Shown here: positions 1 through 5,293 of the stretch, piece by piece
How positions within the stretch are numbered: the first letter of the stretch is position 1
Layout: each line of letters opens with the position of its first letter
Assembly: GCA_903889815.1 (NCBI GenBank)
Contig: CAISYX010000052.1
Span: forward strand, 1-6,539
Direction: 5' to 3'
Source: an uncultured Gammaproteobacteria bacterium
Lineage (GTDB): Bacteria; Pseudomonadota; Gammaproteobacteria; Pseudomonadales; Pseudohongiellaceae
Length of the DNA stretch: 6,539 nt
Program-made: the position numbers and the translations under genes
Notes under the pieces: model-generated
What the model was told of the DNA's origin: nothing
The model's database searches: none
What the model saw: only the letters and a program-made list of their open reading frames with translations

Positions 1-820
1 CTGCCAGATCGAGAAAGTCCGTGGCAAACAGATCGAATTCATCCTTTGCTGGCGGCACTTTGGGATTCTCTGCTCCACGCTCCAGAGCGCGATGGACATA
101 GCCAGTGCGCAGCCCCGCTTCCGCCGCGCTGCGCAGATCGCTCGGGTGCGTCGCTACCAGCATCACCTGGCCGGGCTCGAGACTGAACAGCTCGGCCGCC
201 TTGAGGTAGGCCTCGGGGTCGGGCTTGTAGTGACGGGACAATTCGGCCGACAGGATGGTGTCCCAGGGCAGCCCGGCATTCTTCGCCATGTTCAGCAGCA
301 GCGACACATTGCCATTGGACAGCGGCGCGATGACGTACTCATTGCGCAGGCGCAGCAGGCCCGCGATGGCGTCTGGCCAGGGACTCAGCCGGTGCCAGGC
401 CTGGTTGAAGTGCTGCAGCTCGTCTTCGCTCATGCCTGTCAGCGAGAACTCCACGACCAGTTCATTCAGAACGGCGCGATGCAGATCATCCAGTTTGGTC
501 CATGGCAGCTCCCCGCTGCGCACGCGATTCATGGCCGGGCCATAGCCGGCACGCCAGCGGTCGGCAAAGGCCGCCCAGTCGATGTCATAGCCCTTGCGTT
601 CCCCCAGCAGCTGGCCTTCGCGAATGATCGAACTGCGCCAGTCCACCACCGTGCCGAACACATCGAACACCAGCGCCTTGACCTCGGGCACCACGGAGGC
701 GTTCGCAGCCAGGCTGCGCTGGCCTGGCAGAATGCTGCAGGCCAGCACCGCCGAGGACGCGGCCAGGGTGAAAAAGTGACGACGGGAGATTGCGTTCGCT
801 GCGGGGAAGTGTGTGCGCAT
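1..820 (-). CDS. Tat-exported haloacid dehalogenase type II-like HAD hydrolase (3' end outside window)
   Basis: The frame is open from an ATG at 820 to the window edge (273 codons), so only the extreme C-terminus is missing. The start is supported by an AGAAGGA ribosome site at 828-834, seven bases upstream. Residues 12-17 read SRRHFF, a twin-arginine motif, followed by a hydrophobic stretch, VLAC ending at Cys28 and small residues to about 42. This suggests Tat export, and possibly a lipoprotein. The HAD core follows: motif I FDVFGT with the nucleophile Asp53, motif II PLSNGN with Ser168, motif III HYKPDPEAY with Lys199, and motif IV ATHPSD with Asp228. Order and spacing match the type II (L-2-haloacid) dehalogenase family, whose mature length is about 220-230 residues. 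Family enzymes hydrolyse a carbon-halogen bond through an aspartyl ester. Here the motif IV region carries His225 where characterised enzymes such as L-DEX have Asn, so the substrate is uncertain. The family call is firm; dehalogenase activity is inference. Confidence 0.9.
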   Translation of the reverse strand, partial: MRTHFPAANAISRRHFFTLAASSAVLACSILPGQRSLAANASVVPEVKALVFDVFGTVVDWRSSIIREGQLLGERKGYDIDWAAFADRWRAGYGPAMNRVRSGELPWTKLDDLHRAVLNELVVEFSLTGMSEDELQHFNQAWHRLSPWPDAIAGLLRLRNEYVIAPLSNGNVSLLLNMAKNAGLPWDTILSAELSRHYKPDPEAYLKAAELFSLEPGQVMLVATHPSDLRSAAEAGLRTGYVHRALERGAENPKVPPAKDEFDLFATDFLDLA

Positions 821-859
821 GGCCGGGTCCTTCTGATGTTGTTGTTGGGTCGGGCAATG

Positions 860-874
860 GGCGTAGATTACGCC
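860..874. repeat. Inverted repeat in the divergent promoter region
   Basis: GGCGTA (860-865) and TACGCC (869-874) form a perfect 6-bp inverted repeat around a 3-base centre. It lies 40 bases upstream of the exported HAD gene and about 83 bases upstream of the divergent barrel gene. The position would suit an operator for one or both genes, but a repeat this short can occur by chance. No confident -35/-10 pair was found for either gene in this gap. Confidence 0.25.
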
Positions 875-944
875 TTTTGTGGCAGCGTCGCGAAAGTAAT
901 GTGCAGAAAGAGCGGCTATAGTGGGGCAGGCAATTACCAATTCC

Positions 945-952
945 GGAAGGGG
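945..952 (+). promoter_or_regulatory. Ribosome-binding site deciding the start of the barrel protein
   Basis: The purine tract GGAAGGGG ends four bases before the ATG at 957. It fixes that ATG as the start, rather than a GTG/ATG-like codon 12 codons further upstream in the same frame. It also places the signal peptide exactly at the N-terminus. Confidence 0.6.
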
Positions 953-956
953 CTTC

Positions 957-1715
957 ATGAAATATTCACACGCGATTTTACCCGCTGTTTCTGTCTTGTT
1001 TTCCCTGGGGGCACATGCCGCCGATGCCACCGACACCCCGCGCTGGACCTTGCAGCTGGAGACCGGCCCTGTCTGGTTCAGTCGCAACAACGTGCGCATT
1101 CCCAATGACACGGGCACCCGCTTTGACATGCTGGACCTGACCGGCGACGGCCCCGTGCCCTACGCAAGGCTGCGTGCCACCTATGACTTCAACGCCCGTC
1201 ATGCCCTGCGGCTTGAGCTGGCGCCGCTGGGCGTTGCCGGCACTGGGGCACTGGACGCGGCCGTGCGTTTTGACGATGCCGGCTTTGCCGCGACTGTGCC
1301 CGCGCGCGGCCGCTATGAGTTCAATACCTACCGCGTGAGCTACCGCTGGATGTTTGACAACAGCGACAAGTGGGACCTGGGACTGGGTGCCACACTGCTG
1401 GTCCGCGACGCCACCATTGCCTTGCGGCAAGGCGCCGTGCAGGGCGTGGACGATGATCTTGGACTGGTGCCACTGCTGCATCTGCATGGCGCCTATCATC
1501 TGTCTGAGCGCGCCTCGCTTGTCGTGGATCTTGATGCCGCGGCCGCTCCCCAGGGCAGGGCGGCAGACCTGGCGCTGCAGCTGCAATACGCACTGCCGTC
1601 GGGCTGGCATGTATTTGGTGGCTACCGGACGCTGGAAGGCGGCGCCGACAACGACAGCGTGTACACCTTCGCATGGCTGCATTTTGCGACAGTCGGCGTG
1701 GGCTTGCGCTTCTGA
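957..1715 (+). CDS. Outer-membrane beta-barrel protein, function unknown
   Basis: This encodes 252 residues. Residues 1-21 are a Sec signal peptide: Lys2, a hydrophobic core around 7-17, and AHA before the predicted cut at 21/22. The mature part alternates hydrophobic and polar residues in short strands separated by Asp/Gly/Asn-rich turns, for example 29-41, 67-77, 82-90, 121-132, 139-149, 185-193, 205-212, 217-224 and 235-251. It ends in GVGLRF with a C-terminal Phe, the usual signal for outer-membrane barrel insertion by the Bam machinery. The size fits a barrel of roughly 8-12 strands. I do not recognise a named family. It diverges from the exported HAD gene, which could mean shared regulation, but nothing in the sequence shows a functional link. 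A passive pore or structural role is as likely as any other. Confidence 0.85.
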   Translation: MKYSHAILPAVSVLFSLGAHAADATDTPRWTLQLETGPVWFSRNNVRIPNDTGTRFDMLDLTGDGPVPYARLRATYDFNARHALRLELAPLGVAGTGALDAAVRFDDAGFAATVPARGRYEFNTYRVSYRWMFDNSDKWDLGLGATLLVRDATIALRQGAVQGVDDDLGLVPLLHLHGAYHLSERASLVVDLDAAAAPQGRAADLALQLQYALPSGWHVFGGYRTLEGGADNDSVYTFAWLHFATVGVGLRF

Positions 1716-1898
1716 TCGGCGCTCTCTTCGCGGTCTCCCGCATCGAAACGGTGAGCGCTCATCACCGGCAACAATGCGTGAGTCAGGTGGCGCCTACTCC
1801 CAATGTCACTTCGCCGACAATGCGTGCACTGGTGACATTATCCGTACGGTGCAGGCGCTTGCCATTTAGCTCGGCAGGTCTCCTGCGTAAATGCACTC
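1716..1898. other. Convergent spacer with short repeats, no gene seen
   Basis: These 183 bases lie between the converging ends of the barrel gene and the small secreted protein gene. They hold short repeats: an inverted repeat CGGTGA/TCACCG (1749-1754/1762-1767), the 10-mer ACAATGCGTG repeated at 1771-1780 and 1817-1826, an 8-bp palindrome CCGTACGG (1842-1849), and a small hairpin GCAGG-TCT-CCTGC (1874-1886). None is followed by a T-run on either strand, so no standard intrinsic terminator can be called. Confidence 0.5.
1771..1826. repeat. Two-copy imperfect direct repeat
   Basis: ACAATGCGTG occurs exactly at 1771-1780 and again at 1817-1826, a 46-base spacing. Similarity extends on both sides: both copies are preceded by a GC-rich CGGC/GCCG-like stretch and followed within a few bases by GGTG. 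The repeat is non-coding and its role is unknown. Confidence 0.35.
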
Positions 1899-2231
1899 TT
1901 ATTTGTCCAAGTCACCGATAGTGGCGGTTATATCCAAACGGGATACGTCAATATCCCAGAAGGTATAGCTGTCGCCGTCTTCATCAACCAAGCGGATGTC
2001 AAACACAGGGCTCTTGTATCCGTAAAGATTGATGCGCCGTGAATCGCCGTCCATGAGAACTTCCTTGCCAAGGACATCCTCTTCCCATTCGTCAGAATTG
2101 TCAGGGCTTACGTACACATAAAAAATCGTGTAGCCAGTCTCGTTGTTAATTTCAACGTAGTAGTCAGCAGCACTCGCCTGTATTGGCAGGCATGCGATCA
2201 ACAATACCAACGCCCATTTCAATGATTTCAT
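1899..2231 (-). CDS. Small acidic exported protein of unknown function
   Basis: This encodes 110 residues. Lys2, Lys5 and a hydrophobic run (7-15) lead to ASA before a predicted Sec cleavage at 21/22. LIAC ending at Cys14 also resembles a lipobox, but the signal would then be very short. The mature part is strand-rich and strongly acidic. It has a pattern I recognise from small exported bacterial proteins without an assigned function: Asn-Asn-x-Thr-Gly near 29-33, a VYVSP segment (39-43), an aromatic DEW (47-49), DVLGKEVL (52-59), then FDIRLVDEDGDSY (77-89) and WDIDVS. The DEDGD loop could bind a metal, but this is not shown. An alternative ATG at 2240 adds three residues. A GAGGA purine tract lies upstream at a somewhat long distance for 2231 and a short one for 2240. 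The gene is AT-richer than the flanking enzyme genes and may be acquired. No partner gene is evident. Confidence 0.82.
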   Translation of the reverse strand: MKSLKWALVLLIACLPIQASAADYYVEINNETGYTIFYVYVSPDNSDEWEEDVLGKEVLMDGDSRRINLYGYKSPVFDIRLVDEDGDSYTFWDIDVSRLDITATIGDLDK

Positions 2232-2324
2232 ATTGATCATTTTCCTCGACTTTCCTCTAGTGATGTTAGCGGCCCAATAAGTCCGCGCCAGTATCAATTC
2301 GTTCAATAAAGCACCTTAACAACG

Positions 2325-2349
2325 TGCCAAAAAACTTTTTCAATTGGCA
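2325..2349. repeat. Imperfect hairpin between two minus-strand reading frames
   Basis: TGCCAA (2325-2330) and TTGGCA (2344-2349) are inverted, with A- and T-runs between them. The stem lies between the 71-codon frame and the secreted-protein gene. It could weakly terminate transcription or mark an element boundary. There is no T-run just outside the stem, so it is not a standard terminator. Confidence 0.25.
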
Positions 2350-2358
2350 GCGCGTCAT

Positions 2359-2391
2359 GCTCGCACGACTTTTCCCAATTATGGCGCGAGC
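2359..2391. repeat. Inverted repeat just beyond the 71-codon frame
   Basis: GCTCGC (2359-2364) pairs with GCGAGC (2386-2391) across a 21-base loop. The right arm abuts the stop codon of the minus-strand frame 2392-2607. It may be a weak 3' stem for that transcript. No T-run follows on the minus strand. Confidence 0.25.
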
Positions 2392-2607
2392 CTAGCGGAA
2401 GCTCATGGTAAGATCAATACCGACAAATTGACCTGCGCCATAAAGGGCCGATTCCATAACTCGCTCGGTACCGCGATTGAAGTTTGAAAGATAAACTACA
2501 GAATCATCGAAATGGCATGGGAATGCCGCGCGCCTTTTTGAAGTGACTGAGCCGCTACAGCGTCCAAAACTACCTTGGGGCAATTGTATCATTCGAACGC
2601 GATCCAT
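2392..2607 (-). CDS. Doubtful 71-residue frame with a barrel-like C-terminus
   Basis: An ATG at 2607 has GGAG (2614-2617) six bases upstream, which is a reasonable ribosome site, and the frame runs 71 codons to a TAG. The first half is basic and cysteine-containing and looks non-coding-like. The second half ends in GQFVGIDLTMSFR, which resembles the last strand of an outer-membrane barrel. There is no signal peptide. It may be a small gene, the decayed 3' end of a former outer-membrane protein gene, or chance. I do not recognise a family. Confidence 0.3.
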   Translation of the reverse strand: MDRVRMIQLPQGSFGRCSGSVTSKRRAAFPCHFDDSVVYLSNFNRGTERVMESALYGAGQFVGIDLTMSFR

Positions 2608-2776
2608 ACTTTGCTCCAGTCAAAAGAGATGCGTTAGCGAATGAGTAACGCCAGATAGCCAGTGCATTAAAATTTAACATCGGTCAAAAAAATAACATAT
2701 ACATGTGGTTATTGGCACAGTTGTTCATCTTCTGTTCCATATCGCTGTACAAAATGTCCATTTAAGTTAAGCCCGC

Positions 2777-2807
2777 GCAAAGCTGGCTTTGCCCCGGGGA
2801 AGCTTCC
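2777..2807. repeat. Cluster of adjacent perfect palindromes
   Basis: Three elements overlap or abut. GCAAAGC-TG-GCTTTGC (2777-2792) has seven-base arms around two bases. CCCCGGGG occupies 2792-2799 and GGAAGCTTCC 2798-2807. A run of six T follows at 2812-2817, so on the plus strand the last stem plus T-run has terminator-like form, but no plus-strand gene ends nearby. A protein-binding site or a folded leader is possible. Confidence 0.4.
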
Positions 2808-2935
2808 GCCATTTTTTGCTTCGCCAATCGTTTGCTGCGTTGGGTCGCTGACTTGCTGTCTCTGTGCATTGCGACACGGTGAGCTTCCAGTCGTTCATTG
2901 AGACAGCGGTTCTCCTCACCAAACTGAGCATTGCT

Positions 2936-2947
2936 TTGGGGCCCCAA
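2936..2947. repeat. 12-bp perfect palindrome upstream of the amidohydrolase
   Basis: TTGGGGCCCCAA is a perfect 12-bp palindrome whose right edge lies 54 bases before the amidohydrolase ATG, an appropriate place for an operator. No matching -35/-10 pair was found around it, so a regulatory role is conjecture. Confidence 0.3.
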
Positions 2948-3001
2948 GAGCAGTCGCGGCTATTGCCCGACACAATACAAGCCACGTCGAGTCCAAGTCT
3001 T

Positions 3002-4375
3002 ATGAAAACCCTTTTCGAAGCGCCATTGCTGCTCGCCCTCGCTCTGCTTCTGCATGCTGAAGCCGCCACTGCACAATCCACTGGCGAGACTGCCGTGGTC
3101 TATCAGAACGCCAGTTTCATCACTGGCGACGGGAGTGTACTGACCGATGGCGTCATGGTGGTCAGGGCTGGCCTTATCGATCTCATTGGCAGCCGCGCAT
3201 CGACCACCCTCCCGGCGGGAGCCGTGTCGGTGGATCTGCAAGGGCGCACGGTGATGCCCGCGCTCATCGATGCCCATGCGCACATCGGCTATGAGGCCTA
3301 TACCGGCTGGGGCGCCGAGTACTACGGTCAGCAGAACATTGTCGAAAACCTGCAGCGCTATGCCTGGTACGGGTTCGGCGCGGTGTTCTCAGCCGGCAGT
3401 GACCCCGTGGAGCTTGCCCGCGAAATCGAGGCAGCGCGACAGGCTGGCGACTACCAGGGAGCCCGCCTGCTGGTGGCCTCGGGGATGGCTCCCCCCGGCC
3501 AGGGCCCCAATGCGGCATTTCTCGCGCACGTGCTGGCCGTTGAAGAGCGCACGGGCCAGCGCATTCTGCGCGGTGCCGCCACAGCGGAGCAGGGCCGTGA
3601 GGCTGTCCGGGAAATTGCTGCGACGGGCAGTCGTTTCATAAAGATCTGGGTCGATGACCGTGGCGGTACGCAGGAAAAGATGCCGGCTGAGGTGTACAGC
3701 GCCATCGCCGACGAGGCACGCAGTCATGGCATTCGGGTACTGGTGCACCAGCAGGCAGCAGAGGACATGCCCGGACTGATCGATGCCGGCATCAGTGGCT
3801 TTCTGCATGGCCGTATCGGCCCCGACGTGGATGAGGCCATGGCACGCGCGATGGCAGAGAACGAGATTTTCCTCGTCCCCAATCTGGGCCTGGGAGAGCT
3901 GCGCTGGGAGCGCCTTGCCGATGATCCCTTCCTGAGTGATGTGCTGCCCGCCGCTGTTGTGCAACGGCTTGGAGAGGCCTTTGATACGCGCCAGAGCGCC
4001 GGCCCCGGGCCGACCTACGAGCAGGACCTGCGCGTGGGATTTGCCCGTCTGCAGGCAGCCAGTGTGGACATCGTGCTGGGCACTGACGCCGGGGCCGTGC
4101 GTGACCACTTCTTCGGGTATGCAGGACACCGCGAACTGGAGATCTTTGTGCGCCTCGGCATGACGCCCCTGCAGGCGATCAGCGCCGCCACCGGCCGCGC
4201 CGCCCATCATCTGGGGCTGGAGGATGCCGGCACGTTGACAGCCGGCAAGCGCGCAGACTTCATCGTTCTGGACGCCAGCCCACTGGAGGATATTCGCAAC
4301 ACCCGGCGCATCCACAGCGTCTTTCTCGCCGGTGACGCATTCGATCGCAGCGCGTTCCAGCAGACAGCGCAATAG
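3002..4375 (+). CDS. Exported metal-dependent amidohydrolase (imidazolonepropionase/prolidase-like)
   Basis: This encodes 457 residues. Residues 1-24 are a Sec signal peptide (Lys2, Leu/Ala-rich core 9-18, ATA before a cut at about 24/25), so the enzyme acts in the periplasm. The ATG at 3002 is chosen because the signal begins there; its ribosome site is weak. A small beta domain (about 30-84) precedes the TIM-barrel hydrolase domain, and its return strands lie near 405-440. The amidohydrolase subtype I metal set is complete: His92-x-His94 (DAHAH), Lys214 (FIKIW, the likely carboxylated bridge), His249 (VLVHQ), His269 (FLHG) and Asp362 (GTDAG). PLQAISAATGRAA and AGKRADFIVLD (near 389-425) are typical of imidazolonepropionase-like and Xaa-Pro dipeptidase relatives. 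It should hydrolyse an amide, peptide or ring bond, but the substrate cannot be named. The next gene is a small lipoprotein 93 bases away on the same strand, plausibly cotranscribed. Confidence 0.92.
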   Translation: MKTLFEAPLLLALALLLHAEAATAQSTGETAVVYQNASFITGDGSVLTDGVMVVRAGLIDLIGSRASTTLPAGAVSVDLQGRTVMPALIDAHAHIGYEAYTGWGAEYYGQQNIVENLQRYAWYGFGAVFSAGSDPVELAREIEAARQAGDYQGARLLVASGMAPPGQGPNAAFLAHVLAVEERTGQRILRGAATAEQGREAVREIAATGSRFIKIWVDDRGGTQEKMPAEVYSAIADEARSHGIRVLVHQQAAEDMPGLIDAGISGFLHGRIGPDVDEAMARAMAENEIFLVPNLGLGELRWERLADDPFLSDVLPAAVVQRLGEAFDTRQSAGPGPTYEQDLRVGFARLQAASVDIVLGTDAGAVRDHFFGYAGHRELEIFVRLGMTPLQAISAATGRAAHHLGLEDAGTLTAGKRADFIVLDASPLEDIRNTRRIHSVFLAGDAFDRSAFQQTAQ

Positions 4376-4457
4376 CAGTTGGGCTGTCAATCCGGCTGCT
4401 CTTGCGCGACGTACACGCTCCTTGTATTCACACTCTCCTCGCCTGCCGAGGACTTTC

Positions 4458-4463
4458 GGAGAA
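4458..4463 (+). promoter_or_regulatory. Ribosome-binding site deciding the lipoprotein start
   Basis: GGAGAA lies five bases before the ATG at 4469. It selects that start over codons further upstream in the same open frame, which reach back nearly to the amidohydrolase stop. The resulting N-terminus is a proper lipoprotein signal. Confidence 0.6.
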
Positions 4464-4468
4464 CAACA

Positions 4469-4852
4469 ATGAAAACGTCCGCTTTACTTCTGCGATCACT
4501 CGCCATCGTCGCATCAGCCGCGCTGGTGTCCTGCGCTTCCAGCGCCGTCACCAGTTCCCCTGCCGATGGCGCCTGGGATTTCAAGATGACCAGCCCCTTC
4601 GGTGCCATCAGCGCCAATGTCTCCATGCAGGCCGCTGGCAGCCAGCTTTCTGGAAGCTTTGATCTGGGCGATGGGCGAATCTGGCCAATCCAGAATGGCG
4701 CTATCGAAGACAATCAGCTCAGCTTCAGCCTGGCGCGAGACGGCTCGCCCATGGTCTATGAGATGAGCGGTGTGGTGGACGGTGGCAGCGTCAGCGGTCT
4801 CGCTAAAGCCATGGGAATTGAAGCCCCGTGGGAGATGACGAAAAAGCAATGA
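4469..4852 (+). CDS. Small lipoprotein with a beta-sheet domain, downstream of the amidohydrolase
   Basis: This encodes 127 residues. The signal runs from Lys2 and Arg9 through a hydrophobic core to LVSC, a perfect lipobox with the lipidated Cys22. The residues after Cys22 are Ala/Ser, with no Asp at +2, so outer-membrane sorting is expected. After a short Ser-rich linker the domain from about 34 has the rhythm G-x-W-x-F, then SP-F-G, a strand, GSQLSGSF, a strand with G-x-I-x-P-I, LSF, VYEMSGVVDGGSVSG, and a final G-x-x-x-PWEMTK. I recognise this pattern as a small all-beta domain that recurs at the C-terminus of some exported amidohydrolases and peptidases, which makes the neighbouring amidohydrolase notable. 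The domain may bind or position the enzyme or a substrate at the membrane; that is inference. The gene ends 91 bases before the IS left end and seems intact. Confidence 0.85.
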   Translation: MKTSALLLRSLAIVASAALVSCASSAVTSSPADGAWDFKMTSPFGAISANVSMQAAGSQLSGSFDLGDGRIWPIQNGAIEDNQLSFSLARDGSPMVYEMSGVVDGGSVSGLAKAMGIEAPWEMTKKQ

Positions 4853-4887
4853 GGTGCCGCGCCAATCTCGCAGGCACAGTGTGCGAT

Positions 4888-4922
4888 AGCGTGCTGTCCG
4901 GTAGCAGCGAAAAGGGCACGCT
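4888..4922. repeat. Hairpin between the lipoprotein gene and the IS
   Basis: AGCGTGC (4888-4894) and GCACGCT (4916-4922) form a 7-bp stem around a 21-base loop, 36 bases after the lipoprotein stop. It could protect the 3' end of the transcript or act as a weak terminator, but there is no T-run after the stem. Confidence 0.35.
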
Positions 4923-4943
4923 GGCTCCACGTTATTCTCACCC

Positions 4944-4967
4944 GGGTTCTACCCCGATTTTACGGAC
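4944..4967 (+). repeat. IS left terminal inverted repeat
   Basis: This 24-base repeat matches the reverse complement of 6144-6167 at 22 positions. The outer 13 bases are identical; the mismatches are at repeat positions 14 and 18. Confidence 0.9.
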
Positions 4968-4988
4968 ACTTCAAAGAAGCCCCATAAT
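4959..4988 (+). promoter_or_regulatory. Candidate IS promoter overlapping the left terminal repeat
   Basis: TTTACG (4959-4964) as -35 and CATAAT (4983-4988) as -10, with an 18-base spacer, precede orfA. IS3-family promoters commonly overlap the left repeat in this way. The -10 sits inside a small hairpin, CCCAT-A-ATGGG (4981-4991), which may limit translation from transcripts entering from outside. Confidence 0.35.
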
Positions 4989-5005
4989 GGGCAAAAGGAG
5001 TGTTT

Positions 5006-5293
5006 ATGTCGAAGAGAAGAAAGTACAGCCCGGAGTTCAAACAAGGTGCGGTTGAGCAGGTTCGTCAGCCAGGAGTGAGTTGCTCGCAAGTGGCCCGAGA
5101 GCTTGGCATCGAGACCAGCATCTTGGCGCGTTGGCAGCGCGAAGCGGATGCACAGGGCAAGCAGGCCTTCGGTGGCTCAGGCAAGCCCAGAGATGAGGAG
5201 GTGGCCAGCCTCAAGCGCGAACTTGCTCGGGTGAAGAAGGAACGGGATTTTTTACGCGAAGCGGCGACGTTCTTTGCCAGGGGATCGACCTGA
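5006..5293 (+). CDS. IS3-family transposase OrfA
   Basis: This encodes 95 residues. The ATG at 5006 follows AAAGGAG (4994-5000) by five bases, a strong site that decides the start over a GTG at 5000. It has the standard OrfA layout. It begins RRKYSPEFKQGAVEQV, then a helix-turn-helix (about 25-45) with VARELGIETSILARWQRE, the conserved Trp being in the recognition helix. A leucine-zipper-like helix follows (about 62-90) with SLKRELARVKKERDFLREAATFFA. Known OrfA proteins bind the terminal repeats and, through a -1 frameshift, form the N-terminal part of the OrfAB transposase. The stop TGA (5291-5293) overlaps the orfB frame. It is intact. Confidence 0.93.
   Translation: MSKRRKYSPEFKQGAVEQVRQPGVSCSQVARELGIETSILARWQREADAQGKQAFGGSGKPRDEEVASLKRELARVKKERDFLREAATFFARGST
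5248..5254 (+). promoter_or_regulatory. Programmed -1 frameshift site T TTT TTA
   Basis: In the orfA frame the codons read GAT TTT TTA, giving a canonical X XXY YYZ heptamer. Slipping back one base enters the orfB frame, which is open from 5197. The site is 37 bases before the orfA stop. This is the usual means by which IS3 elements make the OrfAB transposase. Confidence 0.75.

Larger units (their letters stand above)
2608..3001. other. Gene-free stretch upstream of the amidohydrolase, rich in palindromes
   Basis: I see no convincing gene in these 394 bases. The left half (to about 2770) is AT-rich and holds GCGTTA/TAACGC arms (2631-2636/2646-2651) and AATAAC/GTTATT arms (2691-2696/2708-2713). 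The right half is GC-richer and holds four exact palindromic elements. A minus-strand frame at 2762-2947 is charged and Gln/Lys/Arg-rich but matches nothing I know. No promoter for the amidohydrolase could be called with confidence. Confidence 0.45.

Noticed and set aside
92..1108. Long plus-strand open frame across the HAD gene and the start of the barrel gene.
   Set aside because: It is the opposite-strand shadow of the GC-rich HAD gene. It shows no domain and no ribosome site, and it overlaps two well-supported genes.
2255..2325. Possible integron attC site: the 12-mer CAATTCGTTCAA (2295-2306) also occurs in known cassette recombination sites, and small genes lie nearby.
   Set aside because: There is no properly ordered RYYYAAC ... 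GTTRRRY pair around it on either strand, and no complementary L box. The shared 12-mer alone is weak.
2672..2772. A correctly ordered ATTTAAC ... GTTAAGC pair about 101 bases apart, the outer boxes of an attC-like site.
   Set aside because: The bases inside the boxes do not pair as an attC hairpin requires, the two 7-mers are only partly complementary, and the region is AT-rich so chance matches are likely.
2864..3001. Extension of the amidohydrolase upstream to a GTG at 2864.
   Set aside because: It would add 46 residues in front of a perfect signal peptide that begins at the ATG at 3002, and it crosses the palindrome-rich leader.
3389..4390. Long minus-strand open frame opposite the amidohydrolase.
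   Set aside because: It is a reverse-strand shadow caused by high GC codon use; the plus-strand gene has a complete metal-ligand set and a signal peptide.
4944..4955. GGGTTCTACCCC looks somewhat like a tRNA T-arm.
   Set aside because: It is the tip of the IS terminal repeat, present at both ends; no cloverleaf can be drawn around it.
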